Source of the DNA: Shinella sp. SUS2
GTDB lineage: Bacteria; Pseudomonadota; Alphaproteobacteria; Rhizobiales; Rhizobiaceae
Reading direction: 5' to 3'
Length of the DNA: 64,000 nucleotides
NCBI RefSeq assembly: GCF_001262505.1
Contig: NZ_KQ410726.1
Span: 296,357 to 360,356, forward strand
This document shows, one piece after another, positions 51,832 through 60,411 of the stretch. A program made the position numbers and the translations under genes. Position 1 is the stretch's first letter. Every line of letters starts with the position of its first letter. Below the pieces are notes generated by a model, which saw only the letters and a program-made list of their open reading frames with translations, had not been told where the DNA came from and did not search any database.

Positions 51832-54480
51832 TCAACCCTTCAGCATGCGCTCCACGATGTCCGAAACGTCTGAGGAGAGCTTTTCGCCCGCCGCAATCGT
51901 ACGCAGCGCGTTGCGCGCATGGTCCGAGCGGCCGTCCTCAAGCGCTCGCCAGGAGCGCATGGAGGTAAGGATGCGGGCGGCGAGCTGCGGGTTCTTCGGG
52001 TCGATCTCGAGGATCTGCTCTGCGAGGAAGCGGTAGCCCGAGCCGTCCGCCCGGTTGAAGCCGGTCGGGTTCGAGAAGGCGAAGGTGCCGACGAGCGCGC
52101 GCACGCGGTTCGGGTTCGCCTTGTTGAAGTGCGGGCTTTCCATCAGCGCCTTGACGCGTTCGAGTGCACCGTCGCCGGGGATGGTGGACTGGATGGAGAA
52201 CCACTTGTCGATGACGAGGGCATTGTCGGCAAAGCGGGCGCGGAAGGTTTCGAGTGCCGCCGTCGTCTCCGGCGCGTCCGGGAAGCGGTGGGCGAGCACA
52301 GTGAGCGCGGCGCTGAGGTCGGTCATGTTGTCGGCCGCGGCGAAGGCTTCCGCGGCGCGGGCCGGTGTGCCGTCGGAGACGGCGAGATAAGCGAGTGCGG
52401 CATTGCGCAGCGCCCGCTGGCCGGCGCTTGCCGCATCCGGCGTGAAGGCGCCGCTGGTGCGGTGGCTTTCGAAGAGCGTCGTGAAGACGGCGGGATCGTG
52501 GTTTGCCACGAAGGCGAGCACCGCCTCGCGGCCGGCGCGGATGGCGTCCGGATCGTTGTTGCTGCCGAGTTCGCGGGCAATGTCGGATTCGGAGGGAAGC
52601 GCCAGCGCCTGCGCCCGGAAGGCCGGCTCCAGCGCCGCGTCGCCTGCGATGGCGATCAGCGTATCGGTGAGGACCGGGTTCGTTTCGATGGCTTCGCCGG
52701 CCCGTGCCTTGCGGGCGGCCTCGACGAGGTTCGGCAGCGCAAGGTCGTTCAACGCCTGCCAGCGGGCAAAGAGATCGCTGTCGTGGCGTGCGATATGGGC
52801 GAGATCGGCGGGGGGCTGCTCGAAATGCAGGTTGATCGGTGCGGAGAAGCTGCGGTTGAGCGAGACGACCGGGCGCGAGGCGATGCCGGAGAAGCTCACC
52901 GTCTGGCGGCGTTCCTTCAGGTGCAGCACATCGCCGGTCACGTCGGCGCCGCTGACGGCGCTGGGGAGCGCCTCTGAGCCATCGGCGGAGAGGAGGCCGA
53001 AGCGCAGCGGAATGTGCATCGGCTCCTTGGTGCCCTGGCCGGGCGTCGGCGGGATCATCTGCTCCAGCGACAGCGTGAACTCGCCCTTCGCCTGGTCGTA
53101 GCTCGACGAGACGCTGACGAGCGGGGTGCCGGCCTGATGATACCAGAGCGAGAACTGCGTGAGATCGACGCCGTTCGCCTCCTCGAAGCATTTGACGAAG
53201 TCCTCGATCGTCGCGGCATCGCCGTCATGGCGCTCGAAGTAGAGATCCATGCCTTTCTTGAAGCCGTCGCGCCCAACAATGGTCGCGATCATGCGCGTCA
53301 CCTCGGAGCCCTTTTCGTAGACGGTCGTCGTGTAGAAGTTGTTGATCTCGCGGTATTTCGTCGGGCGCACCGGATGGGCGAGGGGACCGGCATCCTCCGG
53401 GAACTGTTCCGACTTCAGGTGCCGCACCTCGGCGATGCGCTTGACGGCGCGCGAGCGCTGGTCGGCGGAGAATTCGTGGTCGCGGTAGACCGTCAGACCT
53501 TCCTTGAGGCAGAGCTGGAACCAGTCGCGGCAGGTGACGCGGTTGCCGGTCCAGTTGTGGAAATATTCGTGGGCGATGATCGCCTCGATATTCGCATAAT
53601 CCTGGTCGGTGGCGATCTCGGGATCGGCGAGCACGTATTTGTCGTTGAAGACGTTGAGCCCCTTGTTCTCCATGGCGCCCATGTTGAAGTCGGAGACGGC
53701 GACGATCATGAAGATGTCGAGGTCGTATTCGCGGCCGAACACCTCTTCGTCCCATTTCATCGAGCGCTTCAGCGCGTCCATGGCATAGGCCGCACGCGGC
53801 TCCTTGCCGTGCTCGACATAGATCTTCAGCGTCACCTCGCGGCCGGACAGCGTGGTGAACGTGTCCTCGACGACGCCGAGATCGCCGGCGACCAGCGCGA
53901 AGAGATAGGAGGGCTTGGGGTGCGGGTCGAACCAGGCGGCGAAATGCTTGCCTTCGCCGTAGCCGGCGCCGCCGAGGAAATTGCCGTTGGACAAGAGCAG
54001 CGGGCAGCTCGCCTTGTCGGCGATGATGTTGACCGTATAGACGGCCAGCACATCCGGCCGGTCGGGGAAATAGGTGATGCGGCGGAAACCTTCCGCCTCG
54101 CACTGGGTGCAATAGACGCCGTTCGTGCGGTAGAGGCCCATCAGCTGGGTGTTGGCCTCCGGATTGATCATTGTGGTGACGGTGATTTCGAAGGGTTCCG
54201 TCGCCGGCAGGTCGCGGATCGTCAGGCTGTCGGGCGTGGCGTCGTAGCGTGCGGCATCCAGCTCCATCTGGTCGAACAGCAGGCCGGTCATCACCAGCTC
54301 GTCGCCGTCGAGGACCAGTGGTGCCGCGGGATCGGCGCCTTCGCGGCGATGGAAGATCAGCCTTGCCTCGACCTTGGTTTCCGTCGGATCCAGTTCGAAG
54401 GTCAAATCGACGCGCTCGAGAACAAAGTCGGTCTGGCGATAATCTGCCAGATGAATGATCCGGCCGTTCTCTGTCCGCAT
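51832..54480 (-). CDS. pepN: Aminopeptidase N (M1 family)
   Basis: The 882-residue zinc aminopeptidase of the M1 family has an N-terminal beta domain, the substrate-binding GAMEN motif at 268-272 (NMGAMENKGLN) and the zinc site H304-E-Y-F-H308 with the downstream glutamate in LTVYRDHEFS. A C-terminal helical repeat domain as in E. coli PepN follows. It removes N-terminal residues from peptides in the cytosol. Length and domain order are normal. AGGAC precedes the start. Confidence 0.95.
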   Translation of the reverse strand: MRTENGRIIHLADYRQTDFVLERVDLTFELDPTETKVEARLIFHRREGADPAAPLVLDGDELVMTGLLFDQMELDAARYDATPDSLTIRDLPATEPFEITVTTMINPEANTQLMGLYRTNGVYCTQCEAEGFRRITYFPDRPDVLAVYTVNIIADKASCPLLLSNGNFLGGAGYGEGKHFAAWFDPHPKPSYLFALVAGDLGVVEDTFTTLSGREVTLKIYVEHGKEPRAAYAMDALKRSMKWDEEVFGREYDLDIFMIVAVSDFNMGAMENKGLNVFNDKYVLADPEIATDQDYANIEAIIAHEYFHNWTGNRVTCRDWFQLCLKEGLTVYRDHEFSADQRSRAVKRIAEVRHLKSEQFPEDAGPLAHPVRPTKYREINNFYTTTVYEKGSEVTRMIATIVGRDGFKKGMDLYFERHDGDAATIEDFVKCFEEANGVDLTQFSLWYHQAGTPLVSVSSSYDQAKGEFTLSLEQMIPPTPGQGTKEPMHIPLRFGLLSADGSEALPSAVSGADVTGDVLHLKERRQTVSFSGIASRPVVSLNRSFSAPINLHFEQPPADLAHIARHDSDLFARWQALNDLALPNLVEAARKARAGEAIETNPVLTDTLIAIAGDAALEPAFRAQALALPSESDIARELGSNNDPDAIRAGREAVLAFVANHDPAVFTTLFESHRTSGAFTPDAASAGQRALRNAALAYLAVSDGTPARAAEAFAAADNMTDLSAALTVLAHRFPDAPETTAALETFRARFADNALVIDKWFSIQSTIPGDGALERVKALMESPHFNKANPNRVRALVGTFAFSNPTGFNRADGSGYRFLAEQILEIDPKNPQLAARILTSMRSWRALEDGRSDHARNALRTIAAGEKLSSDVSDIVERMLKG

Positions 54481-54802
54481 GGATATGTCCTGCTCGTTGC
54501 CGTCCGGGCCGTATCGTTTTCGTACAACGCTACGGGAAACGCGGACAGTCTGCCCCCAAATTCCATGGATTGATAAGCTTATTGGCTTAACATCTCATTT
54601 CCACGGGACCCCCAATTGCGATTTTGTGCTTTCCCGGCACAGTCTATCCCATCGCGGATCCGATCAAAATTATCCGTGACGCATCACCAGAATTGATCCC
54701 ATCCGGCAACCGATCCGGGTAAACTCGGCACCAGCCTGAATCGGTTCTCCGGTCTCTCTTCAACGCCTGATGCCATGGCCCGCCGGCCGTGCAGAGTTCT
54801 CC
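54481..54802. promoter_or_regulatory. Divergent promoter region between pepN and the DMT transporter
   Basis: The 322-base region is relatively AT-rich at 54560-54690 (for example TTGATAAGCTTATTGGCTTAAC). It must carry both promoters. I see no clear operator, repeat or ORF. Confidence 0.4.
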
Positions 54803-55741
54803 ATGGACATGACGTACCCCAACCCCATGCGGGGCATTTCGCTCAAGGTCATTTCCGTGGTGATCTTCCTGTGCATGTCCGCTCTTATCAAGGCGGCGGG
54901 CAAAGAAATTCCGGCAGGGCAGATCACCTTCCTGCGGTCCGCTTTCGCCATGGTGCCGATCATCGTTTTCCTTGCCGTGCAGGGCCAGCTGCGCGATGCC
55001 TTCCGCACCAATGACATCTTCGGTCATTTCAAGCGCGGCTTCGTCGGCATCCTGTCGATGGGCTTCGGCTTCTACGGCCTCGTGCACCTGCCATTGCCGG
55101 AAACGATCGCGCTCGGTTATGCGCTGCCGCTCGTCACCGTGGTCGTCGCCGCGGTCTTCCTAAAGGAGAAGGTCGGCATCTATCGCTGGACGGCGGTGCT
55201 GGTGGGGCTTCTCGGTGTCGCTATCATCAGCTGGCCGCGGCTGACCCTGTTCCGCGAAGGCGGTTTCGGCTCGTTGGAAGCAAAAGGGGCGCTTGCCATG
55301 CTGGCCTTTGCCGTGCTCGGCTCCGTTGCCATGGTGCTGGTGCGCAAGCTGGTACAGACCGAGCGCACGCCGACCATCGTGCTCTATTTCTCGCTGTTCG
55401 CCTCGGTCTTCTCGCTGGGTACGCTGCCCTTCGGCTGGATCGAGCTTGGCTGGCGGTCGCTTGGCCTGATGGCGCTTGCCGGCTTCTGCGGCGGCATCGC
55501 GCAGCTGCTGCTGACGGCGAGCTATCGATATGCCGACGTCTCCACCATCGCGCCGTTCGAATATATCTCGATCGTGCTCGGCCTCATCATCGGCTATTTC
55601 GTGTTCGGCGAGGTGCCGACGGAGACCATGCTCGTCGGAACGGCCATTGTCGTCGCCGCGGGCATCTTCGTCATCCTGCGCGAGCATCAGCTCGAATTGA
55701 AACGTCGGGCGGCCCTGCGCCACCAGGCCCTTCAGGGGTAG
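54803..55741 (+). CDS. DMT/EamA family drug-metabolite transporter
   Basis: The ~312-residue inner-membrane protein has ten predicted helices arranged as two EamA repeats (first: GISLKVISVVIFLCMSALIK ..., second: KGALAMLAFAVLGSVAMVLVRKL ...). Motifs of the family are LRSAFAMVPIIVFL and ASYRYADVSTIAPFEYISIVLGLIIGYFVFGEVPT. It probably exports small metabolites; the substrate cannot be predicted. Starts at 54770 and 54809 are alternatives; none has a strong ribosome site. It converges with the MFS gene. Confidence 0.88.
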   Translation: MDMTYPNPMRGISLKVISVVIFLCMSALIKAAGKEIPAGQITFLRSAFAMVPIIVFLAVQGQLRDAFRTNDIFGHFKRGFVGILSMGFGFYGLVHLPLPETIALGYALPLVTVVVAAVFLKEKVGIYRWTAVLVGLLGVAIISWPRLTLFREGGFGSLEAKGALAMLAFAVLGSVAMVLVRKLVQTERTPTIVLYFSLFASVFSLGTLPFGWIELGWRSLGLMALAGFCGGIAQLLLTASYRYADVSTIAPFEYISIVLGLIIGYFVFGEVPTETMLVGTAIVVAAGIFVILREHQLELKRRAALRHQALQG

Positions 55742-55807
55742 GTCGGCACCAGCAGGCATGCGGAGCGACTTTGTGCCCGCAAGCAGTGCGGACGGGCAGG
55801 GCCGGCG

Positions 55808-57088
55808 CTACCGCCATTCCGGTGTCGTCGTATCCTCGATGCGGTCATCGGTCGCCATGTCCGGTTGAAGCGCAGCCGCGGCAACATCCGCGCCCAGCGG
55901 CTGCACCGCCATTGCCTGATAGTCGGTCTTGACCACGAGGCCGTCATTTTCCTCGCGCCGGCTGATGCGCCAGGCGGCATAGGCGCCGTAGAGCACGAAA
56001 TAGGCGGCCAGCACGACGAAGAGCGAACCCGGCCCGAACCGGTCCATGATCGGGCCGACCACGATGGGGCCGGAAATGGTGCCGACGCCGTAGACGATCA
56101 TCATGCCCGAGGAGACCTCGACATATTCGTCGGGCTGCGCCCGGTCGTTGGCATGGGCGACGTTCAGCGCATAGATCGGGAAGATGACCGAGCCGACGAA
56201 GGCTGCGGCGATATAGAGCAGCACCGGCGGCCCGCCGGCGACTGCCGCCATGGCAAGGCAGGAGATCGTGCCGACGATACCGCAGGCCACCATGACGAGG
56301 CGGCGGTCCATCCGGTCGGAGGCGCGGCCGATTGGAATCTGCGAGAGCGCACTGCCGAGGAGCACGCAGGCCAGCAGCGTCGCGCCTTCCGCCGTGGAAA
56401 GCCCGCTGCGCTGCGTGAACACGCCGCCGAGATTGAGCCAGGCGCCGGACATCGCCCCGGCGAGGAAGGCGCCGACGACGGCGACCGGCGAGCGGCGGTA
56501 GAGTTTGGCGACATCGAAGCGCGCCTGCGTCGGCGGAGCCGGCAGCGGCGAGGAGGTGAGGGCCGTCGGCAGGAGGGCGACGGAGAAGATGATGCCGCAG
56601 AGAATGAAGAGCGATGTATTGGACGGGTCGCCGAGCGGCACGAGATATTGCCCGCCGATCGTGCCCACCATGGTGGTGATCAGGTAGACGGAGAAGATCG
56701 AGCCGCGGTTCTCGTTGGTCACGCGCTCGTTCAGCCAGCTTTCGATGATGAGGTAGCTGCCGGAAATGGCAAAACCGGACATCGCGCGAAACAGCATCCA
56801 GGCGCGCCAGTCGACGACGAGCGCGCAGAGCAGGATGCCGATGGCGAGCAGCGTGATCAGCGCCACGAAAACGCGCACATGCCCGACCAGCAGCACGAAT
56901 TTCGGCGTGATGATGCAGGAGAGCGTGAAACCGATCGTATAGCCCGTCGCGATCATCGAGATCGTCTGCGTCGACCAGCCTTCTGCCACCGCCCGCACCG
57001 GCACGACATAACTCTGCAGCCCGAAGGCCACCATCATCAGGAGGGTGGACAGCATCAGGCTGAGAATGGAGACGAGGCTCGCCAGCAT
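55808..57088 (-). CDS. MFS transporter
   Basis: This ~426-residue transporter has 12 predicted membrane helices split by a cytoplasmic loop (about residues 180-200). It has a MFS motif-A-like SDRMDRR between helices 8 and 9 (QIPIGRASDRMDRRLVM), and GYTIGFTLSCIITPKFVLLVGHVRVFV in the N-terminal half. The start at 57088 has GGAG at good spacing; 57109 is also open. The substrate is unknown; YcaD-like MFS proteins look similar. The C-terminal ~40 residues are polar. Palindromes upstream may be operators. Confidence 0.85.
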   Translation of the reverse strand: MLASLVSILSLMLSTLLMMVAFGLQSYVVPVRAVAEGWSTQTISMIATGYTIGFTLSCIITPKFVLLVGHVRVFVALITLLAIGILLCALVVDWRAWMLFRAMSGFAISGSYLIIESWLNERVTNENRGSIFSVYLITTMVGTIGGQYLVPLGDPSNTSLFILCGIIFSVALLPTALTSSPLPAPPTQARFDVAKLYRRSPVAVVGAFLAGAMSGAWLNLGGVFTQRSGLSTAEGATLLACVLLGSALSQIPIGRASDRMDRRLVMVACGIVGTISCLAMAAVAGGPPVLLYIAAAFVGSVIFPIYALNVAHANDRAQPDEYVEVSSGMMIVYGVGTISGPIVVGPIMDRFGPGSLFVVLAAYFVLYGAYAAWRISRREENDGLVVKTDYQAMAVQPLGADVAAAALQPDMATDDRIEDTTTPEWR

Positions 57089-57153
57089 GGGGGCTCCGGG
57101 AGAAGGCATGATCTGTTTCGGAGTGTCGCTCTATTGCGACGGTCGCGCGCTGT

Positions 57154-57168
57154 CCACTGCGACAGTGG
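57154..57168. promoter_or_regulatory. Inverted repeat upstream of the MFS gene
   Basis: CCACTG-CGA-CAGTGG has perfect 6-base arms, ~65 bases upstream of the MFS start. A second inverted repeat, GTCGC...GCGAC, is at 57125-57140. Either could be a repressor site for the MFS gene or part of the promoter of the rightward small ORF. Confidence 0.4.
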
Positions 57169-57273
57169 CTGGCGTAAAGCAATCCGATTTCCGAAGCGCT
57201 CCCGGTGAATGGAAGGAATTCCCGGATGGGTTGTGTTATGGTTGCGTGCCGGGCGAATGACCGGCAAAACGAA

Positions 57274-57412
57274 AGGAGGTGAGACGTTTGAAATTCCGGC
57301 TTACGCTGACGATCAGGTTCAGGACTTGGCGGTTCACCCTGACGATCAGCTAAGAAAACGGGGATCGGGCTTCGGCCCGGTCTCCACCGGAGGAAAAGGC
57401 GTCTCACCTCCT
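57274..57412 (+). promoter_or_regulatory. Long-range RNA hairpin masking the Shine-Dalgarno site of a mini-ORF
   Basis: AGGAGGTGAGACG (57274-57286) is exactly complementary to CGTCTCACCTCCT (57400-57412). The 5' arm contains the near-perfect Shine-Dalgarno sequence of the ORF at 57288; the 3' arm is an anti-Shine-Dalgarno lying 47 bases after its stop. Inside the loop an independent hairpin, CGGGC-TTCG-GCCCG with the stable UUCG tetraloop (57365-57379), lies beside the 3' arm. The transcript would be translationally silent unless the long-range pairing is opened. This resembles the 5'-3' interaction of type I toxin mRNAs. Confidence 0.65.
57288..57353 (+). CDS. 21-residue cationic amphipathic mini-protein
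   Basis: The TTG start lies eight bases after GGAGG in AAGGAGGTGA, the strongest ribosome site in the window. The peptide starts MKFRLTLTIRFR and ends RFTLTIS. It has net charge about +5 and alternating basic/hydrophobic residues, giving two similar beta-strand-like halves. The coding DNA itself is a tandem near-repeat (CTGACGATCAG occurs twice). It is too small for standard gene finding. The sequestered ribosome site suggests a tightly controlled, perhaps toxic, peptide. I do not recognise a named family. Confidence 0.5.
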   Translation: MKFRLTLTIRFRTWRFTLTIS

Positions 57413-57436
57413 CACGATGAAGACAATAGCACAGCG

Positions 57437-57462
57437 CCGGCCGGCTTCAAAGCCGCGGCCGG
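57437..57462. terminator. Bidirectional GC-rich hairpin
   Basis: CGGCTT-CA-AAGCCG, extended by CCGGC/GCCGG with a 2-base bulge, lies between the mini-ORF region (rightward) and the tiny gene ending at 57465 (leftward). It can terminate both transcripts. No long T tract is present on either side. Confidence 0.45.
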
Positions 57463-57464
57463 GC

Positions 57465-57608
57465 TCAGTTCGGCAGGAAGGCCTTGAGCGGGTCGCGGCG
57501 CTGCGCGGCATCGCGCGGCAGAGAGGCCAGCACGGAATATTCCCGGGCAGCGTTCACGGCGGCGCGGATATCGGCGATATCGGACATCAGCTTACGAAGG
57601 GCGGCCAT
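57465..57608 (-). CDS. 47-residue small protein
   Basis: The small protein MAALRKLMSDIADIRAAVNA... is helical and amphipathic with a basic C-terminal part (RDAAQRRDPLKAFLPN). AGGAG lies seven bases before the ATG. It follows another small gene on the same strand after 58 bases, so the two may be one transcript. There is no membrane segment or known motif. The function is unknown. Confidence 0.5.
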   Translation of the reverse strand: MAALRKLMSDIADIRAAVNAAREYSVLASLPRDAAQRRDPLKAFLPN

Positions 57609-57666
57609 GGCGTGCTCCTGGGGTCGGGTCTGTATCGGAAGGCGTCGGTCGGCGCCTTGCATCGGC

Positions 57667-57843
57667 TTAGCGCTGGATGAACTCGGCGAAGAGCTGGACC
57701 GGGCGGTTGATGCGGGCAAAGCCGGAGGCGGTGAGCTGCTCGTTGGCCGGGGCAGCGATGCCGCCGAAGCCGCGACCGGTGCGCAGACCGGAATGGCGGA
57801 GCGTCTCGAAGCTCGAATGGATGGGCCGAAAGCGGGCGGTCAT
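57667..57843 (-). CDS. 58-residue small protein
   Basis: The protein begins MTARFRPIHSSFETLRHSGL, has a GRGFGGIAAPANEQLTASGFARINRPVQLF core, and is basic. AAGGA lies eight bases before the ATG. It is the first of two tiny leftward genes. I see no signal peptide, membrane helix or catalytic motif, and do not recognise a family. Confidence 0.5.
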   Translation of the reverse strand: MTARFRPIHSSFETLRHSGLRTGRGFGGIAAPANEQLTASGFARINRPVQLFAEFIQR

Positions 57844-58056
57844 GGGTCGATTCCTTAAATCCTGTCCCTCCCGTGGTGATATATTGCGCCGCAGCATCGA
57901 TTTTGCAATGCGACATTCTGCCCGGCAGGTATGTGCAAATCGCATGACTGGCGAAACATTTTGTTCATGCTTGCGGCAGATTTTCGGCAGCCTCTGCAGA
58001 TGAGCCACAGGCCTCCAACGGCAAGTCATTGAAAAATATGAAAGTGGTCCTGCCGA

Positions 58057-58929
58057 TCAGCCTTTGAGCCCTGCACGAAAAGCAAGCAGATCCTGCCAGG
58101 CGAGACGCTTGCTGACCGGCGCCGTTACCAGATCCTGCGGATGAAGCGTCGCAAAAGTCGGGATGGTGCGGCCGGAAATCGCAATATCCCGCCATTCTCC
58201 TCGCAACTGGTGGATCGTGTCGTTGGAGCGCAGCAGGAATCGGGCGGCAAAATTGCCGAGAATCAGCAGGTGGCCCGGCTCGGCAAGCGCGATCTGCCGC
58301 TCGATGAAGGGTCGGCAGATATCGGCTTCGCGCTGTGAGGGCGGGCGGTTGCCCGGCGGGCGCCAAGGCACGACATTGCTCAAGAGGATACCGGCCCGGT
58401 CGAGCCCGATGCCGGCGAGCATGCGATCGAGCATCGCGCCCTGCCGGCCGGAAAAGGGCTGGCCGTCCCGATCGTCGTCGGCATTCGGCATGGCGCCGAT
58501 CACCATGACGTCGGGCTTCGCATTGCCTTCGGCAAAGACGAGGCAGCGGGCGCTGGTCTTCAGGTTGCAGCCATTGAAGGCCTCCATCGCTGCGCGCAGT
58601 TCGTCCAGCGTGCGGGCGCCGCTTGCCGCAAGCTCGGCTTCCGCAACCGCCTGGCTGTCCGGTATCGCGACATTGGGCAGGATATTCTGCTGAGGCGCAG
58701 AGGCCGCCGCGCGTGATGGCTCCTGCCGGGCCGGCGCCGGCCGGGCGGCCTGCTGCGGGGAGGGGGCAGTCTCCCGCGGCGCCTGCACGCCGCGCGCCGC
58801 GCGCATCGCCTCGAACTCAGCGATACGGTCGACGGCCTCTTCCTCCAGCAGCCATTCGACGCCGGCATCCGCATAGAAATGCAGAAGCGATCGAAGCTGT
58901 GCGGGGTCGAGGTCGTTCGCGGCGTTCAT
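58057..58929 (-). CDS. Uracil-DNA glycosylase family 4-like protein with unusual active-site motif
   Basis: This 290-residue protein has an N-terminal extension (~110 residues, Ala/Pro/Gln-rich linker) and a C-terminal UDG domain. Cysteines at C121, C129 and C205 (ICRPFIERQ) could hold an Fe-S cluster. Motif 1, normally GEAPG, is here GAMPN (145-149), followed by the family's GQPFSGRQGAMLDRML. The late motif is LHPQ (H263). NVVPWRPPGNRPPSQRE is typical of alphaproteobacterial family 4. Loss of the usual glutamate makes uracil excision uncertain. Confidence 0.8.
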   Translation of the reverse strand: MNAANDLDPAQLRSLLHFYADAGVEWLLEEEAVDRIAEFEAMRAARGVQAPRETAPSPQQAARPAPARQEPSRAAASAPQQNILPNVAIPDSQAVAEAELAASGARTLDELRAAMEAFNGCNLKTSARCLVFAEGNAKPDVMVIGAMPNADDDRDGQPFSGRQGAMLDRMLAGIGLDRAGILLSNVVPWRPPGNRPPSQREADICRPFIERQIALAEPGHLLILGNFAARFLLRSNDTIHQLRGEWRDIAISGRTIPTFATLHPQDLVTAPVSKRLAWQDLLAFRAGLKG

Positions 58930-58979
58930 GGCTGCACCTTAGCGAAGCGGCTTCGCGGAGGAAAGCGCCGCCACCATCT

Positions 58980-60272
58980 TCATGCCGCCCATTGCGCCAC
59001 GTCGTCGCTTTCGCCGATCAACGCAAGGCCGTGGGCGATCGAGAGCAGTTCGCCGCCGCTCTCGATGCGGTCGGCGTCGAAGCGACGGGTGAAGATGCGC
59101 CGGACGGCCGGCACGAAGGAGGTGCCGCCGGTCAGGAACACCTTGTCGATGGCGCCAGGCGCGGTGCCGGTCTTCTCCAGCACCTCGTCCAGCGCGCCCT
59201 CGATGCGGGCGAGGTCCGGCGCGATCCAGTCCTCGAAATCACTGCGCTTGACCGTCTTGCGGCCGGCCGCGCCGAGCGGGGCGAAATGGAACTCCGCCTC
59301 GTCTGCCGCCGACAGCGCCATCTTGGTGGCCGAGATCGCCTGGTAGAGCGGGTAACCCTCGTCGTGCTCGACGAGATCGATGAAGAGCTCGAGCTTTTCC
59401 GGCTCGAGCGAGGCACGCACCAGCGACTTGAGGTCGGAAAATTCGCGCGTCGTCTTGAAGATCGACAGCTGGTTCCAGCGGGCGAAGTTCGCATAGTAGC
59501 CCGACGGCACCTCCAGGACCTTGTCGAAGCTCTTGAAGAAGCTGCCCTTGCCGATTTCCGGCGCGACGAGGCGCTCGATCATGCGGGAATCGAAATGGTC
59601 CCCCGCGATGCCGACGCCCGAATGGCCGATCGGCTTTGCCGTCAGCCGGCCGGCCTGCCGTTCGAAGCGGATCAGCGAATAGTCCGTCGTGCCGCCGCCG
59701 AAATCGGCGACCAGCACGGTGGCGTCGCTCTTCAGCGTCTGGGCGAAGTAGTAGGCCGCCGCAACGGGCTCGTAGACATAGTGGATTTCCGGGAAACCGA
59801 GCCGCGTCAGCGCCGCGTTGTAGCGTTCGAGGGCGAGCGCCGGGTCGGGGCTTGCACCGGCGAACTGCACCGGCCGGCCGGTGATGACGCGTGAGACGTC
59901 CGCCGGCCACCCATCGCCCGCATAGGCCTTCAACCGGCGCAGGAACACCTCCATCAGGTCGTCGAAGGCATGGCGGCGGGCAAAGACCAGAGTACCCTGG
60001 AAAAGGGCGCTCGCAGCAAAGGTCTTGATCGACTGCAGGAAACGGCAGTCGCCGGGATTGTCGATGAACTGGCGGATCGCCGCCTGTCCGGCCTCCACCT
60101 TCAGCGCCTGCGCGCCGACGACCGGATCCTTCATGAAGGAGAGCGCCGTGCGCATCGTGTCGGTGACGCCGACGCTGCTGGTGAAGGTCATGGACTGTGT
60201 CGCCCCGGCGTCTTCGGAAAGCGCCAGAACCGTGTTCGTCGTGCCAAAATCAAGCCCGAGTGCCCGTGCCAT
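58980..60272 (-). CDS. Hsp70-family ATPase (YegD-like)
   Basis: The 430-residue protein has the actin/Hsp70 nucleotide-binding fold: GLDFGTTNTVLAL at the N terminus (phosphate 1), VADFGGGTTDYSLI (phosphate 2) and FLTGGTSFVPAVRRIF near the C terminus (adenosine motif). The DnaK substrate-binding domain is absent, as in YegD-type proteins. The ATG at 60270-60272 was chosen because it directly precedes the ATPase domain and has AAGGGG upstream; the open frame before it lacks domain sense. The role is unknown, perhaps a specialised chaperone. Confidence 0.88.
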   Translation of the reverse strand: MARALGLDFGTTNTVLALSEDAGATQSMTFTSSVGVTDTMRTALSFMKDPVVGAQALKVEAGQAAIRQFIDNPGDCRFLQSIKTFAASALFQGTLVFARRHAFDDLMEVFLRRLKAYAGDGWPADVSRVITGRPVQFAGASPDPALALERYNAALTRLGFPEIHYVYEPVAAAYYFAQTLKSDATVLVADFGGGTTDYSLIRFERQAGRLTAKPIGHSGVGIAGDHFDSRMIERLVAPEIGKGSFFKSFDKVLEVPSGYYANFARWNQLSIFKTTREFSDLKSLVRASLEPEKLELFIDLVEHDEGYPLYQAISATKMALSAADEAEFHFAPLGAAGRKTVKRSDFEDWIAPDLARIEGALDEVLEKTGTAPGAIDKVFLTGGTSFVPAVRRIFTRRFDADRIESGGELLSIAHGLALIGESDDVAQWAA

Positions 60273-60411
60273 CGCCGTGCCCCTTCGATCGTCAAAAATG
60301 TGTTGAAGCGGAGCGAAAGCCCCGCGCGAAAGGCGCATCGGCGCGCCCGGAAATTGGAGAGCGCGCCAGATCGCACAGGCGGGCGGGGAAGGCAAGGGGG
60401 AAGGTATGATT

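Noticed and set aside
57209..57487. 92-codon plus ORF spanning the mini-ORF region
   Set aside because: It has no ribosome site and runs through both hairpin arms. The 21-codon ORF in another frame has the strong Shine-Dalgarno sequence.
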